A stretch of DNA of 55,465 nucleotides from Propionibacteriales bacterium (GCA_026392465.1 JAPLCA010000033.1:1-55465); one strand, 5' to 3'. Counted from the first letter of the stretch, positions 1-7,667 are shown. Program-made: numbers and translations. The notes: generated by a model not told the origin, from the letters alone.

Positions 1-154
1 ACCCCCCCCCCCCGCAGGCCGCGCCCCCCCACCCCCAGACCCCCGCAGGCAGCGCACCAGCACCCCCAGACCCCCGCCGGCAGCGCACCAGCACGTCGAG
101 CCCCCCGCAGGCGACGCACCAGCACGTAGAGACCCCGCCAGCCAGCACACCGAC
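1..154. repeat. Tandem 31-bp array: right flank of a truncated repeat element
   Basis: Four direct repeats of exactly 31 bp lie at 31-61, 62-92, 93-123 and 124-154, with a C-rich degenerate unit at 1-30 that includes a run of twelve C. The shared word is CAGCGCACCAGC. The units decay going right. The same word and period occur in the right-hand arrays of elements B (39382-39474) and C (55077-55117), so this is very probably the right flank of a fourth element whose core lies left of the window. The remaining bases to 213 hold the hemH upstream region; no clear promoter is visible there. Confidence 0.8.
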
Positions 155-213
155 ACGACCCGGGGCACCCCTGCCGCGCCGCGCGTGGAGGCGGTGCGTG
201 GGACGATGACGGC

Positions 214-1266
214 ATGGACGTCCGCCCCTTCGATGCACTCCTCTACGTCTCCTTCGGTGGTCCCGAGAAGCCCGACGACGTGGTCCCGTTCCTCGAGAAC
301 GTGACCGTCGGCAAGGGCATCCCGCGCGAGCGGCTGGAGGAGGTGGGGGAGCACTACTTCCTGTTCGGCGGTCGCAGCCCGATCAACGACCTCAACCGGC
401 AGGTCATCGCAGCGCTCGAGGGCGAGCTGGCGTCGCGCGACGTCGACCTCCCGGTCTACTGGGGCAACCGGAACTGGGCGCCGTACCTGCGCGAGGCGCT
501 CGAGCAGATGGTCGCGGACGGTGTGCGCCACGCCGCGTACTTCCTGACCAGCGCCTACTCCTCCTACTCCGGCTGCCGCCAGTACCGCGAGAACCTCGCC
601 GACGCGACCGAGGGCCTCGACATCGAGCTCAGCCGCCTGCGGCTGCCCTTCAACCACCCCGGGTTCGTGGCGCCGTTCGTGGAGCACACCCGCGCCGCCC
701 TCGCCGACGCGCCCGACGACACGCACGTCGTGTTCGTGACGCACTCGATCCCCGACACGATGAACGACGCGAGCGGCGGGCCCGGCGTCGGCGCATACCG
801 CGACCAGCACCTCGAGACGGCGCGCCTCGTGATGGCGGGGCTCGAGCCGCAGCACCGGACCCTGCCCTGGGAGCTGGTGTACTGCTCGCGCTCCGGCTCG
901 CCGCGCACCCCCTGGCTCGAGCCCGACGTCAACGACCACCTCGAGAAGCTCGCGGCCGACGGCGTCACGTCGGTCGTGCTCGTCCCGATCGGGTTCGTCT
1001 CCGACCACATGGAGGTCGTCTACGACCTCGACACCGAGGCCAAGGCCACGGCGGAGGAGCTCGGCCTGCGCTTCGTCCGCGTGCCCACGCCCGGCTCCCA
1101 CCCGGCCTTCGTCGCGATGATCACCGACCTCCTGCAGGAGCGTGCGGCGGTCGACCGCGGCGAGGACCCGACGCCCGCCACGGTCGGCACGTGCGGTGCG
1201 AACCCGTGGGTGTGCGTGCCGGGCTGCTGCGCCAACCCGCGCGGCGACCGCCCGGCGCACGCATGA
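214..1266 (+). CDS. hemH: Ferrochelatase (coproporphyrin III ferrochelatase type)
   Basis: 350 aa, full family length. It inserts ferrous iron into the porphyrin in the last steps of haem synthesis; actinobacteria use the coproporphyrin-dependent route, where the enzyme is also called CpfC. Visible family signatures are YVSFGGPEKPDDVVPF at the N terminus, the active-site histidine in VTHSIPD and the acidic face PIGFVSDHMEVVYDLD. The C terminus CGANPWVCVPGCC plus an internal Cys in YSGCRQY resembles the cysteine set that binds a [2Fe-2S] cluster in mycobacterial ferrochelatase (family knowledge; ligation not proven here). A GGAGG lies about 25 bases upstream of the ATG, rather far. The stop overlaps the next gene as ATGA. 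Confidence 0.95.
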   Translation: MDVRPFDALLYVSFGGPEKPDDVVPFLENVTVGKGIPRERLEEVGEHYFLFGGRSPINDLNRQVIAALEGELASRDVDLPVYWGNRNWAPYLREALEQMVADGVRHAAYFLTSAYSSYSGCRQYRENLADATEGLDIELSRLRLPFNHPGFVAPFVEHTRAALADAPDDTHVVFVTHSIPDTMNDASGGPGVGAYRDQHLETARLVMAGLEPQHRTLPWELVYCSRSGSPRTPWLEPDVNDHLEKLAADGVTSVVLVPIGFVSDHMEVVYDLDTEAKATAEELGLRFVRVPTPGSHPAFVAMITDLLQERAAVDRGEDPTPATVGTCGANPWVCVPGCCANPRGDRPAHA

Positions 1267-2081
1267 GCGCCGGGGTCGACCCCCACGGGCTCGTCATCCT
1301 CGCCCGGGAGGTCGGGCTGGAGGCGGCCGCCCTCGTGCGCGCGCGACGTCCGCAGGGGCGGGTGAGCGTGGCCGACACGAAGTCGAGCCGGGTCGACGTC
1401 GTCACCGAGGTCGACCGCGCCAGCGAGGAGCTCATCCGGGAACGCCTGCTCGCCGCCCGTCCCGACGACGGGTTCCTCGGCGAGGAGGGCAGCGGCGTCC
1501 GCGGCACCAGCGGCGTCGAGTGGGTCGTCGACCCGATCGACGGCACCGTCAACTTCGTCTACGGCATCCCGGCGTACGCCGTCTCGATCGCGGCACGCGT
1601 CGACGGTCCCGACGGCCCCGCCGAGGTCGCCGGGTACGTCGTGAACATCGCCACGGGCGAGGAGTGGGCAGCCGTCCTCGGCGGCGGCGCCTGGCGCTGG
1701 ACGGGTGACGAGCGGCAGCCGCTGCAGGCCCCCGAGCCGCCGCCGCTCGCCGAGGCGCTCGTCGGCACCGGCTTCGGCTACCTGCCGGACCGACGTCGTG
1801 AGCAGGGGCTCGCGGTCGCGCAGCTGCTGCCCCAGGTGCGTGACGTTCGTCGCATCGGCGCGGCCGCGCTCGACCTGTGCGCGCTCGCCGACGGGCGGCT
1901 CGACGCGTACGTCGAGCAGGGTCTGCAGCCGTGGGACCGGGCGGCCGGGGCGCTCGTGGCCCGTGAGGCAGGTGTGCGCGTCGAGGGACTCGACGGACCG
2001 CCCGACGGACGCCTCGTCATGGCCGCCCACCCTGCCCTCGCAGGGGAATACTTCGACGTCGTGCGGGCTTGTGGGTTCTGA
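1263..2081 (+). CDS. Inositol monophosphatase family protein
   Basis: 272 aa. Mg2+-dependent sugar/inositol phosphatase fold. The metal-binding motifs are all present: GEEGS (about residue 75), WVVDPIDGTVNF (about residue 83) and QPWDRAAGALVAREAG near the C terminus. The start is taken at the ATG that overlaps the hemH stop (ATGA); an upstream in-frame start would run deep into hemH and is not supported. The homologous position in mycobacteria carries suhB, so inositol-1-phosphate hydrolysis is plausible. 3'-phosphoadenosine or histidinol phosphate are possible alternative substrates, and the sequence alone does not decide. Confidence 0.88.
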   Translation: MSAGVDPHGLVILAREVGLEAAALVRARRPQGRVSVADTKSSRVDVVTEVDRASEELIRERLLAARPDDGFLGEEGSGVRGTSGVEWVVDPIDGTVNFVYGIPAYAVSIAARVDGPDGPAEVAGYVVNIATGEEWAAVLGGGAWRWTGDERQPLQAPEPPPLAEALVGTGFGYLPDRRREQGLAVAQLLPQVRDVRRIGAAALDLCALADGRLDAYVEQGLQPWDRAAGALVAREAGVRVEGLDGPPDGRLVMAAHPALAGEYFDVVRACGF

Positions 2082-2145
2082 CCGACGACGGCTTGTGCCG
2101 GTGTGGAACAATCCCGTCGGTTGAACGCACACGACGGAGGGGTAC

Positions 2146-2445
2146 ATGGCTACCGACTACGACGCGCCTCGCAAGACTGAGGAAGAGCAGTCCGAGGACA
2201 GCATCGAGGAGCTCAAGGCGCGTCGCCACGAGAAGAACTCGGGCAAGGTGGACGAGGACGAGGTCGAGGCGGCCGAGTCCTTCGAGCTGCCCGGTGCCGA
2301 CCTCTCGCACGAGGAGCTGGCCGTCCAGGTGGTGCCGCGCAAGTCCGACGAGTTCACGTGCTCGTCGTGCTTCCTGGTCCACCACCGGTCCCAGCTCGCC
2401 GAGGAGAAGGGCGACCGGCTCATCTGCCGGGACTGCGCCTACTGA
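2146..2445 (+). CDS. DUF4193 family small acidic zinc-ribbon protein
   Basis: 99 aa. An acidic, low-complexity N-terminal half (EDSIEELKARRHEKNSG, DEDEVEAAESFELPG) is followed by a C-terminal four-cysteine ribbon, CSSC and CRDC, separated by VHHRSQLAEEKGDRLI. This is the conserved actinobacterial DUF4193 architecture; function unknown. A strong GGAGGGG ribosome-binding site lies 5 bases before the ATG. It stands next to dut and DUF3093, as in mycobacteria (Rv2697c-Rv2699c neighbourhood). It is monocistronic and followed by a strong terminator. Confidence 0.9.
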   Translation: MATDYDAPRKTEEEQSEDSIEELKARRHEKNSGKVDEDEVEAAESFELPGADLSHEELAVQVVPRKSDEFTCSSCFLVHHRSQLAEEKGDRLICRDCAY

Positions 2446-2487
2446 CGCAGCACGCACCGGTGGGGCGACCCACCAGCCCGGGCTCGC

Positions 2488-2934
2488 TCAGCGCGAGCGC
2501 CGACGACGCCGAGCCGGCTTCCGCGAGGAAGCCGGCTCTGTCGTTCCTGCGGCTGCCGCCACGCGCGCACCGACGGAGGCGCCCTTCAGCGGCTTCATGC
2601 CGGGCGGAAGGGCGCCGGTGGACCGCACCCAGTAGCCGGCGGCGGCGCGGCGCACGAGCAGTCGGACGACCTCGACGAGAGCGCCCCCGACGACCGCCCA
2701 CGCGACGGCCTCCTTCGTCTCGACGTCCGGGTGACGTCCGGCCGTCGGCGGCTTGCGACCCGTCGCGAGGCGCCACGTGACCATCGAGGCCTGGCGGGCG
2801 AGCAGCCCGGCGGCGATGGTGGTCGAGCGGTCGAGCAGCTTCCACGTGCTGCGGCTGGAGCGCGACGGCTTCCGCGGCGGCGTGGCCTTCTCCAGGCTGG
2901 GGGTCGTGCGAGCCTTGCGGGACGTGCGGGCCAT
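2488..2934 (-). CDS. DUF4235 domain-containing membrane protein
   Basis: 148 aa. The family domain runs from WKLLDRSTTIAAGLLARQAS (about residue 32) to GYWVRSTGALPPG, with a basic, Lys/Arg/Pro-rich N-terminal tail and one or two hydrophobic segments (AVAWAVVGGALVEVVRLLV). Function unknown. The ATG at 2934 is preferred to an in-frame GTG nine bases upstream because GAGGTG sits at proper distance before the ATG. It lies 5 bp after the DUF3093 stop, so the two are co-transcribed. The basic C-terminal tail (PARRRRRSR) is encoded over and beyond the terminator hairpin and is probably dispensable. Confidence 0.8.
   Translation of the reverse strand: MARTSRKARTTPSLEKATPPRKPSRSSRSTWKLLDRSTTIAAGLLARQASMVTWRLATGRKPPTAGRHPDVETKEAVAWAVVGGALVEVVRLLVRRAAAGYWVRSTGALPPGMKPLKGASVGARVAAAAGTTEPASSRKPARRRRRSR
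2511..2538. terminator. Strong bidirectional hairpin terminator
   Basis: Perfect 12-bp stem GAGCCGGCTTCC / GGAAGCCGGCTC with a GCGA tetraloop, 65 bases after the DUF4193 stop. It also lies inside the last codons of the convergent DUF4235 gene on the minus strand, so one palindrome probably ends both transcripts. No long U tract, as is usual in high-GC actinobacteria. Confidence 0.75.
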
Positions 2935-2939
2935 GGTCG

Positions 2940-3425
2940 TCACCTCGGGTCTGGAGTGGTCTGGTCAGGAACGTCGGACGCCGTGGGACGCGCCCCGAGC
3001 GCGGTCGCGACCGCTCCCGGATGACGGGTGGAGACCAGCCAGTACGGGGTCGGGTCGGCGGGGTCGTCGACGTCGACCCGCACCGCGGTGTCGACGTAGG
3101 GACGGACGTGCAGCCACGCGCGAGCGTCGGCGCGTGGGCCGAGGGCCTCACGGGTCGCGACCCGGTCGAGCGGGGTGACGGCACCGACGTGCTCCGCCGT
3201 CAGGAACGCCCGCCCGACCCGTAGGCCGTCGGGCCCGGCGTCGACGACGGTGCGTCCGTACGCCCACACCACGGCGCCCGTCAGGACGGCGACGCCGACG
3301 AAGGTCACGACCGCGGCGCCGGTGCCGGCGACCACGAGCAGCAGCCAGGCCCACGCGAGGGCGAAGGCGAGCACGCCGACCCACCACGACACAGGTGCCA
3401 CGAGGCGCTCACGACGGTTCTGCAC
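2940..3425 (-). CDS. DUF3093 domain-containing membrane protein
   Basis: 161 aa. Starts [14 protein letters not shown], the characteristic opening of DUF3093, followed by two adjacent membrane helices (about residues 15-60) and a soluble C-terminal half containing [11 protein letters not shown] and [16 protein letters not shown]. Function unknown; the gene is conserved beside dut in actinobacteria. The GTG at 3425 has GGCAGG about 8 bases upstream and gives the family-typical N terminus. An in-frame ATG at 3443 would add six residues (MRQACR) and cannot be excluded. First gene of a two-gene minus-strand unit with DUF4235, divergent from dut. Confidence 0.85.
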   Translation of the reverse strand: MQNRRERLVAPVSWWVGVLAFALAWAWLLLVVAGTGAAVVTFVGVAVLTGAVVWAYGRTVVDAGPDGLRVGRAFLTAEHVGAVTPLDRVATREALGPRADARAWLHVRPYVDTAVRVDVDDPADPTPYWLVSTRHPGAVATALGARPTASDVPDQTTPDPR

Positions 3426-3463
3426 CCTGCAAGCCTGCCGCATCCGGGCCAGGTCCACCCGAG

Positions 3464-3469
3464 TAGGGT
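3464..3469 (+). promoter_or_regulatory. -10 hexamer TAGGGT of dut, leaderless arrangement
   Basis: TAGGGT (TAnnnT pattern) ends 7 bases before the dut ATG, with no Shine-Dalgarno between, so transcription would begin at or next to the start codon. Confidence 0.5.
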
Positions 3470-3476
3470 CGCGACC

Positions 3477-3935
3477 ATGCTCGAGATCGCGGTGCGACGC
3501 CTCGACCCGCAGCTCCCGGTCCCCGCGTACGCGCACCCGGGGGACGCGGGCGTCGACCTGCACGCCGCAGCACCGGCCACGCTGGCCCCGGGCGAGCGCG
3601 TGCTCGTGCCGACCGGCATCGCCATCGCCCTGCCCGACGGCTACGCCGCGTTCGTCCACCCGCGGTCGGGGCTGGCGCTGCGGCACGGCCTCTCGGTCGT
3701 GAACACGCCCGGCACCGTCGATGCGGGGTACCGCGGCGAGATCAAGGTGCTGCTGGTCAACCACGACCTGGAGGAGACCGTCGAGGTGGCGCGGGGCGAC
3801 CGCATCGCGCAGCTCGTCGTGCAGCGCGTCGAGCACGTGACCTTCCGCGAGGTCGAGTCACTCGAGGACACCAGCCGAGGCGCCGGGGGCTACGGCTCGA
3901 CCGGCGGCCACCGATCCGTGGGAGAGCACCGATGA
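3477..3935 (+). CDS. dut: Deoxyuridine 5'-triphosphate nucleotidohydrolase (dUTPase)
   Basis: 152 aa, usual trimeric dUTPase length. Hydrolyses dUTP to dUMP and pyrophosphate, keeping uracil out of DNA and feeding dTMP synthesis. Conserved motifs in order: [13 protein letters not shown] (motif I), HPRSGLAL (motif II), [16 protein letters not shown] (motif III, catalytic Asp and uracil pocket), [11 protein letters not shown] (motif IV) and [10 protein letters not shown] (motif V, flexible arm over the nucleotide). The start codon is close behind a -10 hexamer. The stop overlaps DUF3710 as ATGA. Confidence 0.97.
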   Translation: MLEIAVRRLDPQLPVPAYAHPGDAGVDLHAAAPATLAPGERVLVPTGIAIALPDGYAAFVHPRSGLALRHGLSVVNTPGTVDAGYRGEIKVLLVNHDLEETVEVARGDRIAQLVVQRVEHVTFREVESLEDTSRGAGGYGSTGGHRSVGEHR

Positions 3936-4579
3936 TCCGACGTCGCCGCGAGCGCGAGCAGACCGTCCCGGACGACACGACCGACAGCGCACAGTCCGAC
4001 GCTGCGAGCACGCCGACCCGACCGCGCGACTCCACGGAGGCGTCCGCGGACGAGCCGGGCTACGTCGACCTCGGCCCGCTGCGCATCCGCGGCAGGGTCG
4101 GCTTCCAGCTGCAGGTGCCGCAGGACGACGGCGGCGGCGCCGGGTCCGTCGTGCTCGTGACGGAGGAGGCGGGCCTGGAGCTGCGCGCGTTCGCCGCGCC
4201 GCGCAGCGGTGGCCTGTGGGACGAGGTGCGCGAGGAGCTCGTCGCGGAGGTCCAGCGGCTCGACGGCGAGGTCGAGGAGCTCGACGGGCCGTTCGGGCCC
4301 GAGCTCCGCGTGCAGATCCCCGTTACCCTGCCCGACGGCCAGGACGGGTTCCAGCCGTCGCGCATCGTCGCCGTGGAGGGGCCGCGCTGGATGCTGCGGG
4401 CCACGTTCCTCGGCTCCGCGGCGCTCGAGCCCGACGAGGACGGCCTTCTGGAGCAGGCGTTCCGCGAGGTCGTGGTCGTTCGTGGCGACGACCCCCGACC
4501 CGTGCGCGAGCCGCTGCTGATCGAGCTGCCGCCGGACGCCGAGCCGGTGACCCTCGGTCCTGACGGCGAACCGACCTAG
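3932..4579 (+). CDS. DUF3710 domain-containing protein
   Basis: 215 aa. A charged, disordered N-terminal tail (about 45 residues) is followed by the DUF3710 fold, starting [22 protein letters not shown] and including [15 protein letters not shown] and the C-terminal [12 protein letters not shown]. Function unknown; a conserved neighbour of dut across actinobacteria. Begins inside the dut stop (ATGA), so translationally coupled to it. Confidence 0.88.
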   Translation: MIRRRREREQTVPDDTTDSAQSDAASTPTRPRDSTEASADEPGYVDLGPLRIRGRVGFQLQVPQDDGGGAGSVVLVTEEAGLELRAFAAPRSGGLWDEVREELVAEVQRLDGEVEELDGPFGPELRVQIPVTLPDGQDGFQPSRIVAVEGPRWMLRATFLGSAALEPDEDGLLEQAFREVVVVRGDDPRPVREPLLIELPPDAEPVTLGPDGEPT

Positions 4580-4582
4580 GAT
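4577..4582 (+). promoter_or_regulatory. -10 hexamer TAGGAT before the OB-fold gene
   Basis: TAGGAT contains the DUF3710 stop codon and ends 6 bases before the next ATG, the same leaderless geometry as other starts here. It suggests an internal promoter in addition to read-through from dut. Confidence 0.4.
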
Positions 4583-4588
4583 GGACGT

Positions 4589-4945
4589 ATGCCTTCGCGA
4601 CTGAGCCGTGCCTGGCGCCGGCCGACCCTCGAGCAGATCGAGGACGACGAGCTGCAGCGCAGCGCCGACAAGGCCGGCTGCCGCCTGCTGGCGTCGCAGT
4701 CCGACCGCGCCGTCTGCTCCCTGCACGGCGAGCTGCGCTCGGTGACCACGCGCCCCGTCTCCGACGGCGTCAGCGCGCTGGAGGCCCAGCTGTACGACGG
4801 GTCCGGCCAGGTGACGCTCGTGTGGCTCGGCCGGCGCGAGATCAAGGGGATCGAGCCCGGACGCCGGTTGACGGTCCACGGGCGCATCGGTCGTCGCGGC
4901 GACACCTGCGTGCTCTACAACCCGCGCTACGAGCTCGATGCCTGA
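4589..4945 (+). CDS. OB-fold nucleic acid binding domain protein
   Basis: 118 aa. A short helical N terminus (LEQIEDDELQRSADKAGC) is followed by an OB-type barrel: VCSLHGELRSVTTRPVSDG, LEAQLYDGSGQVTLVWLGRR, GIEPGRRLTVHGRIG. The pattern resembles RecG- or tRNA-anticodon-type OB domains, so single-stranded nucleic acid binding is likely (inference). The orthologous position in mycobacteria is Rv2694c. Its last 8 bases overlap the DUF3159 start, indicating coupling. Confidence 0.8.
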   Translation: MPSRLSRAWRRPTLEQIEDDELQRSADKAGCRLLASQSDRAVCSLHGELRSVTTRPVSDGVSALEAQLYDGSGQVTLVWLGRREIKGIEPGRRLTVHGRIGRRGDTCVLYNPRYELDA

Positions 4946-5630
4946 CGCCTCCGCCGAGCCCGCCCGTCACGACGGCCCGGGCGACGGGGCACGTCGCTAC
5001 GCCACCGTCGAGGAGCTCGTCCGTTCGAAGCTGGCCGAGGCGCTCGGCGGTGGTCGTGGCATCGTCGAGAGCGCCGTCCCGACGATCGTGTTCACCGTCT
5101 GCTGGGTCGTCACGAAGGACCTGCGCACCTCGTTGACCGCGAGCGTCGGCAGCGCCGTCGTTTTGCTGGCGGTGAGGCTGGTGCAGCGCTCGACGGTCCA
5201 GTTCGTGCTCAACGCGCTCGTCGGCATCGCGATCGCCGCGCTCTTCGCGTCACGCAGCGGCGAGGCGCGTGACGTGTTCCTGCCCGGCATCCTCTACAAC
5301 GGCGCCTACGCGGCCGTGTTCGTCGTGTCGATCCTGGTCGGCTGGCCGCTCGTCGGCTTCCTCATCGGCAGCCTGACCGGCGAGCCCACCGAGTGGCACG
5401 AGGACCGTCAGCTCGTCCGGCTGTGCTCGCTCCTCACCTGGCTGTTCGCCGCCCCCTGCATCCTGCGCGTCCTCGTCCAGTACCCGCTCTGGGCAGGCGA
5501 CCACGTCGCCCTCCTCGGCACCTCCAAGGTCGTGCTCGGCTGGCCCCTCCAGGTCGCGGCGTTCGCCGCGATGGCCTGGGTGCTGTCGCGCAACGCCACC
5601 CCCCTGGAGCCCGGCCCGCACGCTCGTTGA
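4938..5630 (+). CDS. DUF3159 domain-containing membrane protein
   Basis: 230 aa integral membrane protein with about six hydrophobic helices (roughly residues 45-62, 66-83, 88-106, 115-142, 165-185, 200-220). A hydrophilic N terminus contains YATVEELVRSKLAEALGGGRG, the usual family entry. Function unknown, but the gene is conserved next to the Trk regulators and the OB-fold gene (Rv2693c equivalent). Last gene of the rightward dut cluster; converges on trkA with repeat element A between them. Confidence 0.85.
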   Translation: MPDASAEPARHDGPGDGARRYATVEELVRSKLAEALGGGRGIVESAVPTIVFTVCWVVTKDLRTSLTASVGSAVVLLAVRLVQRSTVQFVLNALVGIAIAALFASRSGEARDVFLPGILYNGAYAAVFVVSILVGWPLVGFLIGSLTGEPTEWHEDRQLVRLCSLLTWLFAAPCILRVLVQYPLWAGDHVALLGTSKVVLGWPLQVAAFAAMAWVLSRNATPLEPGPHAR

Positions 5631-5645
5631 CGCTGTCCGCGCTGG

Positions 5646-5773
5646 TGGTGGTGCTCTAGCGGGTTTCTCGTTCGGGTGGGGCTGCGTCGGCGCGGGCTCT
5701 CGCTCGGGTGGGGCTGCGCTGGTGCGGCTTCTCGCGGTGGTACGGCTGCGTCGGTGCGGCTTTGACTCGTCCT
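5646..5773 (+). repeat. Left 32-bp tandem array of element A
   Basis: Three clear units at 5678-5709, 5710-5741 and 5742-5773 (core words GGGGCTGCG and GGTGCGGCTT), plus a degenerate unit at 5646-5677. The period is 32 bp, against 31 bp in elements B and C. Confidence 0.75.
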
Positions 5774-6224
5774 GCGCTCCGAAAGGGCCTCGACCGGGCG
5801 GCTGGGCGGGGGTCGGCTTCGGGTCTCGGGCTGTGGCCCGCGTGGGACGCAAGATGCTGCGTTCGTGTGCGGAATGGCGAAGGGTTCTGCGTTTGCTACG
5901 GGATCCCGTCGTGAACGCAGGAGCGTTCGACCTGGTTCGCGTGAATGCAGAATCTTGGGTGCCCTTTGGGTTGGGGGGACGGAGGATTCTTCCTTCTCGT
6001 GGACCGTTCCACGAGAAGGAAGAATCCTTCACACCCCTCGCCCCCTCAGCGGTGGATCCACCACCTGAACAGCGCTCAGAAGGTGGCAGATCCACCGCCG
6101 GCACACGCAAACGCAGAATCTTGCGTCCACCGCGAGCCACAGCCCGAGAACCCAGCCCACCTCGCCCGCCAGCCGCCCGGTCGAGGCCCTTTCGGAGACC
6201 ACACCCACGAGAAGCCGCGCCAGC

Positions 6225-6320
6225 GCAGCCCCACCCGAGCAGTGAGCCGCGCCACCGCAGCCCCACCCGAACGAGAAGTCACACCACCGCAGCCCCACCC
6301 GAGCAGGAAGCCGCGCCCAC
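6225..6320 (-). repeat. Right 32-bp tandem array of element A, inverted polarity
   Basis: Units at 6225-6256, 6257-6288 and 6289-6320 begin GCAGCCCCACCCGA, the reverse complement of the left-array unit. A degenerate unit follows up to the trkA stop. Confidence 0.75.
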
Positions 6321-6342
6321 GCAGCAGCAGGCCCCCGCGACG

Positions 6343-7005
6343 TCAGGACTTGGGGGAGAGCAGCGACCCGATCTCAACCTCGGCGTCCTCGGCGGTGACG
6401 AACAGCAGCTCGTCGCCTGCCTCGAGTGAGCGCTCGGGGTCGGGCGTCTCGATGGCGTTGTCGCGCAGGATGGCGACGAGCACGACGTCGCGCGGCCAGG
6501 GGACGTCGCGCACGAGGCGGCCGGTGTAGGGGGAGTCCGCGGGCATGGTCAGCTCCACCAGGCTGGTGTTGCTCTGGCGGAACGTGAACAGCCGGACGAG
6601 GTCGCCCACCGACACCGCCTCCTCGACGAGCGCCGACATGAGACGCGGGGTGGAGACCGCGACGTCGACGCCCCACGACTCGCCGAACAGCCACTCGTTG
6701 CTCGGGTGGTTCACGCGCCCGACCGTGCGCGGGACCGAGAACTCCGTCTTCGCAAGCAGCGAGACGACGAGGTTGACCTTGTCGTCACCGGTCGCCGCGA
6801 TCACGACGTCGCACGTCTGCAGCCCGGCCTCGGCCAGGGACGACATCTCGCACGCGTCGGCGAGCAGCCACTGCGCGTCGGGCACGACGTCGGAGCGGAT
6901 GGAGCCCGGCGACTTGTCGATCAGCAGGACCTGGTGACCGTTCTCCGTCAGCTCGAGGGCGACGGACCGGCCGACCGCCCCGGCACCGGCGATGGCGACG
7001 CGCAT
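6343..7005 (-). CDS. TrkA family K+ uptake/channel regulator (second of pair)
   Basis: 220 aa. Cytosolic gating subunit. An N-terminal Rossmann RCK domain begins MRVAIAGAGAVGRSVALEL (glycine-rich NAD(H)/nucleotide motif) with acidic residue at LLIDK. A C-terminal TrkA-C domain from about residue 135 (SLVELTMPADSPYTGRLVRDV) carries the small-ligand site, possibly for c-di-AMP (family knowledge). Corresponds to mycobacterial CeoC. Its start overlaps the upstream gene's stop by one base (TGATG), so the two are made together. Confidence 0.92.
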   Translation of the reverse strand: MRVAIAGAGAVGRSVALELTENGHQVLLIDKSPGSIRSDVVPDAQWLLADACEMSSLAEAGLQTCDVVIAATGDDKVNLVVSLLAKTEFSVPRTVGRVNHPSNEWLFGESWGVDVAVSTPRLMSALVEEAVSVGDLVRLFTFRQSNTSLVELTMPADSPYTGRLVRDVPWPRDVVLVAILRDNAIETPDPERSLEAGDELLFVTAEDAEVEIGSLLSPKS

Positions 7006-7667
7006 CAGGCCTCCTCAGGTCCGGACTCGAGGACCGCGTGGGCACGCTCGGCGTCCTCGTCTCGCATGAACACGGCGAGCACGTCGCCCTCCTGCATCAC
7101 GGTGCGGGCGGTCGCGACGACCCCCGACCCGAGCCGGGTGAGGTACGCGACGCGCACCCCGGCCGCGTCCTCCAGGTCCGAGACGTGGTGGCCGATCCAC
7201 GGGAACGGCGCGTACACGGTGTCCAGACGCAGCTGGCCCGACGGGTCGCGCCACGCCGGCTCGGAGCCGGCCGGCAGGAGCCGACGGAGCACCTGGTCGG
7301 CCGCCCACGGGACGGTGGCGACCGTGGGCACGCCCAGCCGCTCGTACACCTCGGCACGACCGGGGTCGTAGATGCGTGCCACGACGTTGTCGACACCGAA
7401 CTGCTCGCGGGCCACGCGGGCGGAGATGATGTTGGAGTTGTCACCGCTCGAGACCGCCGCGAAGCCGTCGGCGCGCTCGATGCCCGCGGCACGCAGCACC
7501 TCGCGGTCGAAGCCCATGCCGGTCACCGTCGTCCCCGTGAAGCCGGGGCCCAGACGACGGAACGCGTCGGCGTTGGAGTCGATCACGGCCGTCGTGTGGC
7601 CGCGCTCCTCGAGGCTGCGCGACAGCGTCGACCCGACGCGGCCGCAGCCCATGATCACGATGTGCAC
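7005..7667 (-). CDS. TrkA family K+ uptake/channel regulator (first of pair)
   Basis: 220 aa paralogue of its neighbour. RCK Rossmann motif VHIVIMGCGRVGSTLSRSLEERGH, a TrkA-N domain to about residue 140 and TrkA-C after it (YAPFPWIGHHVSDLEDAAG onwards). Corresponds to mycobacterial CeoB. The GTG at 7667 is chosen because it opens directly on the family's first beta strand and has a -10 hexamer 7 bases upstream; a longer frame exists upstream but adds non-family sequence. Divergent from the KimA-like transporter, placing K+ import and its gating on one 113-bp intergenic region. Confidence 0.92.
   Translation of the reverse strand: MHIVIMGCGRVGSTLSRSLEERGHTTAVIDSNADAFRRLGPGFTGTTVTGMGFDREVLRAAGIERADGFAAVSSGDNSNIISARVAREQFGVDNVVARIYDPGRAEVYERLGVPTVATVPWAADQVLRRLLPAGSEPAWRDPSGQLRLDTVYAPFPWIGHHVSDLEDAAGVRVAYLTRLGSGVVATARTVMQEGDVLAVFMRDEDAERAHAVLESGPEEA

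Larger units (their letters stand above)
5646..6340. repeat. Palindromic repeat element, copy A (forward orientation)
   Basis: This fills the whole 712-bp gap between the convergent DUF3159 and trkA genes. The core 5777-6197 is bounded by a perfect 29-bp inverted repeat (5777-5805 and 6169-6197) containing TCCGAAAGGGCCTCGACCGG. Inside, left to right: ACGCA/TGCGT hairpin (5847-5862), self-complementary ACGGGATCCCGT (5898-5909), GAACGC/GCGTTC hairpin (about 5913-5928), hairpin H1 (5984-6027, perfect 20-bp stem starting GGATTCTTCC, loop CCGT), hairpin H2 (6051-6096, stem starting GGTGGATC), and a second ACGCA/TGCGT hairpin near 6113-6128. Inverted 32-bp arrays flank the core. Open frames run through it but follow the palindromes and look incidental. 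It may double as a bidirectional transcription barrier. Confidence 0.85.

Noticed and set aside
2..13. Homopolymer of twelve C as a phase-variable tract
   Set aside because: It lies in a degenerate C-rich array at the window edge, not in a coding region or a spaced promoter, and could also be a sequencing artefact.
5678..5773. Flanking tandem repeats as a CRISPR array
   Set aside because: The 31-32 bp units are contiguous without unique spacers and diverge gradually; no cas genes are present.
5722..6429. A 235-codon plus-strand frame across element A into the trkA 3' end
   Set aside because: It runs through inverted repeats and tandem arrays and then antisense into trkA. Its equivalents in copies B and C break up or end at different places; only a short internal stretch stays open in all copies.
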